Shown piece by piece: positions 55,462-64,000 of a DNA stretch of 64,000 bases. The translations under genes and the position numbers were made by a program. Below the pieces are notes generated by a model. The model was not told the origin of the DNA. It saw only the letters and a program-made list of their open reading frames with translations, and did no database searches. The stretch's first letter is position 1. Every line of letters starts with the position of its first letter. Origin of the DNA: Plantago ovata (lineage: Eukaryota > Streptophyta > Magnoliopsida > Lamiales > Plantaginaceae); the NCBI GenBank assembly GCA_028274465.1, contig CM051458.1, positions 14,275,566-14,339,565 of the forward strand. The letters are read 5' to 3'.

Positions 55462-56709
55462 TTATTCTTGGGTCATGTCTGTTGCATCTTCTTGTTTTTG
55501 GCTCTGTAGAATCTCGTCGTAGACGATATTTGTTGTCTTTGTGTAATCTTGGGATTCAATTGTGGGTGGTTTTATTAATATCTTCACCGAAGATGATTTA
55601 CACGCTCTTGACAATGCCACGTATAACTTGCCATGTGAGAAAATTGGCTCTGGCAGATATATCCCTACCTTATCAAGTGTTTGTCGTTGTGCCTTGTTTA
55701 TTGTCATTGCGAAGCACAATTTGACTGGGAACTGTTTCCTCTTGAAAGGTACTGGACATTTGAGATTGTCCTTCGATTCTAGGGTTATACGAGGTATTAT
55801 GACATACTTACCCTTGTGTTCTCCAGAAGCTATACTCGCACCGATTGTGTGCCGTCTGAGTTCTCTAACAACCATCCTTGTCCCGTTGCAAAGTCCCTCC
55901 GTTGCGTTAAGGTTTCTTATCAACATTATGGGGCAGTTCAACTTCAGCCGTATCACGTGTTGCGGGAAACCTGGTATGTTAGTTTCGTTTAGGAAATCTT
56001 TGTAGGCAGACTGTTGTGAGGGGTCCTGTGTTTGGTCCGTGCTGATGTACTCGGAAATCTGTCCTGGGAACTTGTTAATTAATTCTTTGTTTATCTCGTC
56101 CACGCAATCATTTTTTTGTGCAAGTATTGCTCTGTCCATCACCGAGTATGGATTTGTGAAGAATTCACCGAATGTGGGGTAAATATCATATATCAGGTGG
56201 TCCAGAGGCTTCTCATAATCCGGGTATTTAATGCACATACGCTCTGGAAGTGTGATCTTGGTCCCTCTTTAAGTTGTCGGTTCTTTCCCATCCCCTATTC
56301 TCATCAAGAATTCCATGAACACAGGGTCTTCTCTCGCCCTCATGTTCTCTGTGAGCCTTAATTTTTTAAGCATGGGCCATATTCTTGATCTTATTAAGCA
56401 TGCATCGATCGTCTCTTTTTTTCCACCCTTTTTCCCAACAGGTAATGTCTGCCTAAAATCGCCCCCGAATACTACTGTCTTTCCTCCGAATAGCTCTTGT
56501 CTTCCAGTTATGTCGCGTAGAAGGTCGTCTAGTGCCTCTATTAGTTTGCGGTGTGCCATCGTCGCCTCATCCCATATTATCAGTTTCGATTCTGTTATCA
56601 GAAGTGCGTCTCCGCTTTGTTTGCTGATAGACGAGGAAACTCTCTCTTCGATCTCATTTGGGAAGCCAAATATGTTGTGTGTTGTTCTCCCTCCCGGTAA
56701 CAGTTGTTA
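55462..56709 (-). pseudogene. Helitron helicase (PIF1-type) C-terminal half, broken
   Basis: The minus frame from 56709 has LLPGGRTTHNIFGFP, then the Walker B-like IIWDEATM with VFGGDFRQTLPV (about 56580-56450). A TAA at 56269-56271 interrupts it, and the same frame continues with the later helicase motifs: NATEGLCNGTRMVV, FAMTINKAQRQTLDKVGIYLP and LYVALSRA. This is the C-terminal part of a plant RepHel protein, which would unwind DNA during rolling-circle transposition. The Walker A region and Rep nuclease are missing upstream; homology ends abruptly at about 56709. Confidence 0.88.
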
Positions 56710-57004
56710 GGAAACTTGTAATTTTGATAAGCAATTAACAATGCTAAATTAAGGGAAGTCCAGTAACTAGTACTCTTAAGGTCCATAGGAATTTAGAATT
56801 TTAAAGGACATTGTAAAAGAGTAACGTTTGCTGAAGACTTAGAGTAGGTGCTAGATAGGTGTATTAACCGCTTATGATGTATCTTGTTTTCTAAAAAGAA
56901 AAACAACCTATTGAAGCATTTGCTGATGATGTACTTTGTTTACACAAACAAACTATTGAAGCATTTAGAACCGTTCAGAAACTTGAAGAATTCGAAGACT
57001 GAAG
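56710..57004. other. Unidentified sequence before the assembly gap
   Basis: AT-rich and not matching the helicase. It has a short imperfect duplication (CCTATTGAAGCATTTGC and ACTATTGAAGCATTTAG, about 56908 and 56951). No gene is recognised. Confidence 0.4.
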
Positions 57005-57104
57005 NNNNNNNNNNNNNNNNNNNNNNNNNNNNNNNNNNNNNNNNNNNNNNNNNNNNNNNNNNNNNNNNNNNNNNNNNNNNNNNNNNNNNNNNNNNNNNNN
57101 NNNN
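57005..57104. other. Assembly gap, 100 N
   Basis: Exactly 100 undetermined bases, the usual placeholder for a scaffold gap of unknown size. Sequence on the right restarts in the middle of the LINE ORF1, a copy of position 14979. Confidence 0.98.
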
Positions 57105-60100
57105 AACTTTGACATACGTAGCACCAACCATTGACGAACGGAAAGGTAGTGGTTGAGATTGAGGAGTGAGAACATTGAAGCCGAATTGAATTTGGAATAC
57201 GCCCTAATTATGTATGTTATGGATGAAAGCTTGTCAATGAATGTCATGAAGACGTTTATGCAACTGTATGGAACTTGTAGCTTCCCTGTGCTCTATTACA
57301 ACGATGAGGGCTACTTCCTCATTCGTTTTCATTCAAAGAAGGACACAGATGCGTTGTTAATGCACGGACCTTATACAATCATTGGGCGTGCTATGTTTCT
57401 ACGCCCTTGGGAAAGAATTTTAAGTTGAAAGATTCTCTATTGAAATCAATGCCAATGTGGGTTACATTCCCACAGCTTCCTAATTACTCTGGGGTGAGAC
57501 GAGCTTGAATAAGATTGCCAGTGCCATTGGCACACTTTTGGTGACTGATGAATGCACAGCCCGGAAGTTAAGTTTCATATGCTAGGACGATGATTGAAGT
57601 GGAGATAACTCAGCCGGTACAGGAAACCATCATTATACGCGACAAAAAGGGGAATAAATTACAAAGTTATAGTGTATGAATGGAAGCCGTTCTTCTACCA
57701 AAGATGCCAAAAATGGGACATGACGGTTCCAAGAAAAGGCCTGCTCCAAAGTGACGTACTGCCCCACAGGGAAGACAAAGATGGGTTGCCAAGCCTACAG
57801 ATGCACAGCAGACTGCACAACAGTCGACACAGATTGTCTCAAGGGATCAGAATCAGAATGTGGACCGTATACACACAGCCCCAACAGCCCGCACAGACAC
57901 AACACGTACATGTAGCACAAAATAGGCCATCTACCTCGAAAGAACATCGCAATCTGCAGCTGTGCGGCCTGCAACGGGTAGACATCATCCAGTTAATAAG
58001 GAAGGAGAATGGACTGAGGTACGATGCAGATCAAACGCCCCCCACATAAAAGTAAAAGTCCTAATCGAACCATAAATTTGCCTACTGAGCCGCATATATC
58101 TACTGGGAATGGTTTCACCGCTTCAAGTCATGGACCTGGACTAAACGGTGACCCCTCCTAGGATCCATGTTAGGGGGCTAAACAAGGTGGCTAGACACAA
58201 GGGATCGGCTCCCCCGTCTCACAGCTCTGAATGTAAGTATAGCTAGCCTACTTGAAACAAAGGTTAAGGTAAATAAAGCTTTTGAGATAAGAAAAAAGTT
58301 GGGTAATCGATGACAGTTTTTTGACAATTATAGTGCCCATGAGAATGGGAATATGGGTGTTGTGGGATATTAATCGTGTTCGAGTTCAAATGGTGAATTG
58401 TACGGACCGCTGCCTACACTGTCAAGTCTGGGATACTACTGGTGCTAATAAAGGGTTCATCACATTCATCTACGCGCATAATCATTAGAACATCGAAGAA
58501 CTCTGTGGAATGATATACAACAACTATCTACGTCTATTCAAGGGGCATGGTTGTGCATAGGTGATTTTAATAACGTTTTGGGTATGAATGATCGAGAGGG
58601 TGGGTACTTGGTGAATCTAAATGAGTATACTGACCTTCTCAGCATGATGACGTACACTGGACTTGCTGAAGTCGACCCTCATGGAGCCCATTTCACGTGG
58701 TCGAACGGCACAGTCTCCCCAGAATAATTGATCATGCACTTGCGAATGCGGAATGGTTCCAAGACAACCCAAATGCGGTGATTGATGTCTTATGATGACA
58801 GTGTTTTTTACACTTTCATTTGGTTCTTTTTCATCAATTTAGCTATCCTCTTGTATGCATTTTAGTGCATTTTGTTAGAATAGTGTCACGTTTCCATTTT
58901 GTTTGTTATTTTCAGGATTTAGGTGAAAATCGCACTTTTGGATTTGAATCATGGCGAAACATTGAAGTTTTGGTACAACGAGATCACCCGTGGTGTGTCA
59001 AGGAGTACCGTGACGTGTTTCCAGGCCAAAAGACCAAGTTTCGGAGCTCAAAGTCGTGCCAAAGACCAAAAAGTTGAAGACTTGGAGGAGAAAAGCATGG
59101 GCAATTCTCTGCCCGTGCGAGGCGCACCGCCTGGCATCTCAGGCGGTCCGCCTGGTGTGAGGTGCACCGCCTGGGACTATTTCGGAGCAAATATATATAT
59201 TTGTAAAGTTGCGAATTTTCATATCTTAGATCATATTTTTGCAGACATAAACCCTAGAGCTTGTTCTGGGTTTTCTTTGACATAGAACTACTTTTTCTTA
59301 GCGATTTGGAGCATCAAGGTAGAGATTTGGACATCTTTTGATCTCACCTTGCTAGAAACTTGTGAGTTTAGTAATTCACCGGAGATTGACAACCCTCGGT
59401 GGTAACTTTGTATCTCACCTTTTTCATACTCTATCTTTCAATTCAATTATGTTTTCATCTATGATTGCTATTGTTGATTTCGATTTTGATATGAGTAGCT
59501 AAATTTCTAGTTGGTGATAGTATGTAAATTCATAGCTAGGGTTCATATTGTGTATGATTGAGTTTCTGAATCTTTACTTGTAGAATTGTTTTATTCGATT
59601 CTTTGATCCGACTGAGTCAAATATCTTCGTATAAAGTGTTAGAAACATTAGGACAATTCAAGATCATCGATTTTCAGTATTTACAATTATCAAGTACTGC
59701 TTGCACTAAGCCTGACAACCTTAGCCAAGTATTAGTATAGATAGGAAGCTTTCAAAACACATGTCAAAACCTGTCTTTTGGTGTTTGTTCTGATCAAGCG
59801 TTTTGGATGGAAACCTTGCGGCAGTATCCTCTCTGAATAGAGAGTTGCTTGATACGGTGTAAACAATTCCCACAGCAAGATCAGTTCGAATTACTTTTAA
59901 AGCAGTACGTGTTGCACTTTCATGCGTAATTAGAACCCGATGCTTAGAATGAACATTACTATCACCAGCTCTCGTCATATATTGTTAAGTAAAGCTAAGT
60001 TAAATTTGTTTACTGAATTTATAATAGTTATTGTAGTTAAAGCTAGTTAAGTCCCTAGAGATCGACACTCGAGGTTATCTTACCTCTGCACTACGTGTTT

Positions 60101-60541
60101 TGTGTAGTTTTGTGTAGTTTTGAGTTGCCCTTTGACTAAACAAATTCATTTGATTGTTCGAGTCTGACAATCTCGTTCATCATCTTATCTCCAGGAGTGT
60201 CTGATCATACGCTCTTGAGAGTGAATCAGCTGCTACCAACTCATGGAAGAGGCAGAAATTTCAGGTTTATAAATTGCCTTGTTGAATAGGCAGATTTCCT
60301 GCCAACAATTCGAACTGGATGGAATATCAGCCGGCATGGAAATAAACAAAAGCAAGTTTGGCAAAAATTGAAATACTTGCAGACAAGTCTCAGACATATT
60401 AGCCGCAGATTCACAGGTATATCAGAAAAGATTACACATGCGCGTGATTGTCTCGAACAAACTCAAGCTCTATTGTATACAGATCGCAGTAATGCCCAAC
60501 TCATAAACAAGATGAAAGATGAACTTGTTGAACTAGAGAAA
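57105..60541 (+). mobile_element. LINE fragment, second copy
   Basis: Copy of 14979-18431. ORF1 here carries extra one-base indels (for example near 57130, 57170, 57280 and 57660) that shatter the frame. The endonuclease part is as in copy 1, with the solo LTR at the same site. Confidence 0.88.
58793..60182 (+). mobile_element. Solo LTR D, second copy
   Basis: 1390 bp with the duplication TCTTA at 58788-58792 and 60183-60187, the same insertion as at 16683-18070. Confidence 0.9.
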
Positions 60542-60951
60542 TGACACCATCAAATGGCAACACAAATGCTAGTTTCATTAGTTTCTGTATATAAATATTA
60601 ATTAGTTAGTAAAATAATAGTTAAATAAAAATAGTTAGTAATTAATTAACATGCACTAATGGATGTCAAAAACACCATCAAAATCCATTTTAGCAAGAAA
60701 ATGGAATCCATATCCAATTTAGCGAGATTTTTGGATAGTACTTGATTAAATTTTAGGTCACCAAAAAATAGAATGAACTTTTTTGTAAGAGGTTTTTTAA
60801 GGTGACTGTTTTTGTAAGGAGGGGGTCTTAACTAGCACTTATATTTAATTTTTTGTAAATATATATTATAAAAACATACATTCATAATATAAAAATAGGT
60901 TGTGTTATTTATTATAACATAAAAAGTAGACCGACAACAACAACTATAATT

Positions 60952-61085
60952 AGACAACGAAGTATAACTCAGTTGGTAAGCTGCTTCACATCCAACCAAT
61001 AGGTCGGGGGTTCGAGACACCACGGGGTAAATGGGGAACCATTATTGATCTTCGCTTTGCCGGTTAAAAAAAAAAAGAAAAAAAA
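60952..61085 (+). mobile_element. tRNA-derived SINE, second copy
   Basis: Same SINE and same 13-bp duplication (60939-60951 and 61086-61098) as at 18837-18971. Confidence 0.88.
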
Positions 61086-61121
61086 AACAACTATAATTGT
61101 AATTATGAGAAATAAAAGTTA

Positions 61122-61539
61122 CTCTCTCCGTCCTAGAACAGTTGCATCATTTAGTCATTTTGAACGTCCAGTTAGAGTTTCACAGTTTGCTTTTTTTGCC
61201 ATTTTTAGAATGTTTATAATAATTTTATATTCATCTAATTTACCTCTTTATATTCATCTAACTTACACCTAACGTGATTAATTCTAACCAAACTCATCTA
61301 CTCGATCGATCCAATAACAAAAACACAACAAAAACACATCTTCTCTCTGTGACATTATCAAAGACGCTTTTGAAGTTCAATGAATGAAGCCAAAGTGTAT
61401 TTGTTGAAGGGAAAGGTTAAATTTTAACTCCAGAGCTAAGTACTCTTAAAAAGTCTCACTCAATCCACTAGCATTAAAAATGACTTTCATATTTTCTGTG
61501 TTGAAAAGTAAACGGTGTAACTGTTTTGGACAGAGGGAG
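61122..61539. mobile_element. Stowaway-like MITE, second copy
   Basis: Same element as 19008-19424, with TA on both sides. Confidence 0.8.
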
Positions 61540-62663
61540 TATATACATAACAACTTGTTAATAACATACATACATTACACTTAATAATATCTATGTCATG
61601 TTAAAACTATAGCACTGTTTATTTTTATGTTAAGTATAGACGTTTCGCGGAGTAGTTTTTTATGTACATCATTCATGACCAACTCCTCCATCGACCTTTA
61701 AAAAAATGAAAATAAAAAAAGAAAAAAAGAAAAAAAAAAAAAACCTTCATCAACCCGGCAAACCCGTAGTGTATAGCAAGCGGCAGCAAGTACTCGATCG
61801 GGTGTCTCAATCAATTTTTTTAGATGAAATTAATATTGTACCCTTGTCAATTATAAAGATTAAAAAAGGACATATGTAGATCCAACGGCCCAATTAGATT
61901 TAGATTGTAATTGTGTGGGGTGCAACCCTTTTACACTCTCGGTTGTACGGTTTGTATCTTCGTTCGTTAATAGTATATTTTGACCGTTTCGAAAAGAAAA
62001 AAAATGAACAGCCCAACTTGGTAAAAGCATTTGGATTTTGTTGTAACCACGTGGTACCGACACTAGAGCAGTCAAATTAAAATTCATATGAATCCGAAAT
62101 AATGAAAAATTTGGGCACGAGAGGAACTGAGGAAGTATGGAAATGTGTAACCAAACACGAATATTCAAATCCCAAAAGCTAGGGTAATAATTAAGTAATC
62201 GAGTATGGATGATGGACGTAGTAATACCTGGAAACGTGTACCCACGCGATATTGATTGACACCCAGTGGATTTTAAGGTTCGAACATGATTTTAATCTCT
62301 TCTTGGTACGTACTCGTTGGAGCTTTTGGTGTAGGTTTTCATTTTGTTGTGCATCTCTGATGCACTGTTCGACGTTGTATTTGTACGTTTCTCTATTTTA
62401 TGTTTATAAATTTGCCGATTCCAAAAAAAAATAAAAAAAAATATATATATATATATGATGTTTTTTGTTTTTTATTTTGTCTTAAAAAAAATTACTTTTT
62501 CTTTTTGCGTTTGTGGAGCAAATCTTTATCCTTATAGATAGTACTTTTTGGTTTTAACTTTAACTCTTTTGTTCACACATACTTTTGTACATATTCATTT
62601 TTTAGAGTGCACCGATTGAAATTAAACTTATAAAAATTAAATAAATGGATGGGTACGTAATAC

Positions 62664-63262
62664 CTGGAAACGTGTAGCAATGATTTGAGAGGAAATCCTT
62701 GAATGAGGTCACCTGGGCTGAGATAGAGGCAATGTAATCTGAGGGAAGCGCTGTGGCACCCACCACCGCGAAATTGAGACCAACTCCGGTGGTGGTAATA
62801 TTTCCAACATTCTGTGCACTACTGACATGATGAAACGGTGTCACATATGATATTCCCAACATTTGACCTGCCATCAATTTATTAACTACTTGTCATGATC
62901 ATAATAATTAAACAACTGACAAGTAACAACAACATAATATATATATAAATATGCATACCGAGAAAATCAACGATAAGACGGCCATCAGAGCAGCGACCAT
63001 TGGGGCGGCGAAAGTAAGTTCGACCATAGGGAGGTAACATATAGAAGGGAGTCCGTTCATCATTCCGGTGGAGATATGCTGCATTTCCGGTATCTTCGTT
63101 TGATCCTCCAAAACTGATCATCGATGTGAAACAACTTGTTGCATCGTCATGTTCAACATCTGCTGCTGCGTATACCACCGATCTGTGATGGCCGCTCCTC
63201 CACACCACCGTCAATATCACAATGATCACTTTTAGTGTTAGGAGACTACTGCTGATACTCAT
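62664..63262 (-). CDS. GDSL esterase/lipase exons 1-2, second copy, partial
   Basis: Exon 1 is 63262-62959 and exon 2 is 62867-62664. The encoded residues are the same as in copy 1, including FGGSNEDTGN. The 3' part of the gene (exons 3-5) would lie beyond the gap; it is not elsewhere in the window apart from copy 1. As it stands this copy is incomplete, and it may be an assembly duplicate rather than a second gene. Confidence 0.75.
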
Positions 63263-63341
63263 TATGCTATACTATCTAGTATCTACGATCATAAGAGGAT
63301 GGACTACTTATGGAAACCTTGGCTTAATAAATTAGATAATA

Positions 63342-63630
63342 CTTCCTCCATCCCAAAAAACTACTCTCTCCTATCTTATTTAGTTGTCAATTTAAAAATT
63401 TATTATAACACAAATACTTGTCATTTTAGTATAATGATTGGTACTGATAAGGTTAACTCTATTTGTCCCTATATTCAATACTATCAATACAATGTCATAT
63501 TAATATTATTAGGCTTTTGAGAATAATTTTTATAACTCATTAATATGTGACATTCCTAAAATGACAACTAAAAAAGATACGAGAGGTATTTTATAGTCAA
63601 CATTTTGCGATTTGACTATAAAGTACTCTT
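63342..63630. mobile_element. Promoter-proximal MITE, second copy
   Basis: Copy of 21225 to about 21515, again about 80 bp upstream of the GDSL ATG. Confidence 0.55.
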
Positions 63631-64000
63631 AAATTTTAATGTTAAAATATTTTTAAAAAATTATATAATGAAACTTTACTTCTTAAAGTTTGTTATATAA
63701 TTTTGTTATGTAATTAAATTTTGTTATATAATTTTGTTATGTATTTTATAATTACAATTTAAGAGTAATACATTGGTAAAAATCAAAAGACAAGAGGTGT
63801 TGAAAAAAAAATCAAATTAATAAATTTGTTTGAAACCGATGTAGTATAACTTTTTTTTAATGCCTCGTGTCGTGATTTCTCATGGCTTGTATTTAATTAT
63901 TTCCATTACCAATAAAGCGCTATCATGAACTCAGTGATAGTATTCACTATTCATTTAAAAGATCTTCTTTTATTATATAAAAAAAAAAAATCTCTTAAAA

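Larger units (their letters stand above)
32594..56709 (-). mobile_element. Helitron, split by LTR element B
   Basis: The 3' end is clear on the minus strand: an 8-bp hairpin TCGCACGC/GCGTGCGA with a 3-base loop (32606-32624), eight bases, then CTAG (32597-32594) followed by T, the usual CTRR|T end. Toward its 5' side come an F-box-like gene (34147-32889), about 3 kb without recognisable genes, and, beyond element B (37252-55235), the C-terminal half of a PIF1-type helicase (56709-55462). The Rep domain and 5' TC end are not seen; the helicase stops abruptly at about 56709 and the assembly gap follows. Confidence 0.72.
57105..64000. repeat. Second copy of 14979 to about 21885
   Basis: Collinear over the whole remaining window at an offset of about 42.1 kb, with the same LINE fragment, solo LTR (same TCTTA duplication), SINE (same 13-bp duplication), MITEs and GDSL exons 1-2. 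Base differences are few. Single-base indels are concentrated in the first 1.4 kb after the gap. It continues past the window edge. Confidence 0.95.

Overview
The window is nuclear DNA of a flowering plant, most likely a eudicot. It shows GT-AG split genes, Ty3/gypsy, LINE, SINE, Helitron, CACTA and Stowaway elements, tRNA-Asp primer sites in LTR elements, and very AT-rich gene-poor spacers. The species cannot be named from sequence alone. Almost everything here is mobile DNA; the one host gene that reads cleanly is a GDSL esterase/lipase.

Layout. (1) 467-11994: a complete Tat/Retand-like Ty3/gypsy element on the minus strand, with 5-bp target duplication GTATC. Its gag-pol carries stops and frameshifts. 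A second, intron-bearing gene runs antisense to gag-pol (1873-4485). (2) 12227-21145: a five-exon GDSL gene on the minus strand. Its 7.3-kb second intron holds a LINE fragment, a solo LTR inside that LINE, a SINE and a Stowaway MITE, yet the 395-codon frame is intact. (3) 21.2-26.7 kb: a promoter-proximal MITE, a hAT-like element, copia-like debris, a tRNA-Pro-like sequence and scraps of coding exons. (4) 26.7-30.4 kb: a 5'-truncated gag-protease LTR element (C). (5) 30.4-32.6 kb: one end of a CACTA element and a cluster of Helitron 3' tips. (6) 32594 to about 56.7 kb: a minus-strand Helitron holding an F-box-like (At1g67623-type) gene and a broken helicase. LTR element B (37252-55230, TSD CTCTT) splits it. 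B itself contains a CACTA element (41121-44078, TSD ATA) and LTR element A (45477-52160, TSD AGCAC). (7) 57005-57104: a 100-N assembly gap. (8) 57105-64000: a near-identical second copy of 14979 to about 21885 that begins exactly at the gap.

Insertion order can be read from the nesting: Helitron, then B, then CACTA and A independently inside B. A, B, C and the solo LTR D belong to related Athila-like families. A, B and C encode Gag plus a retropepsin-like segment; none shows reverse transcriptase or integrase. They share a structured non-coding region: a hairpin just after the coding region with a compensatory base change, repeated 9-bp hairpins followed by polypurine-tract-like TTTGGGGAG, and GC-rich palindrome arrays whose core differs between families. 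I regard this as the best candidate for an under-described system. The duplication abutting the gap needs checking as a possible assembly artefact before anyone treats it as biology.
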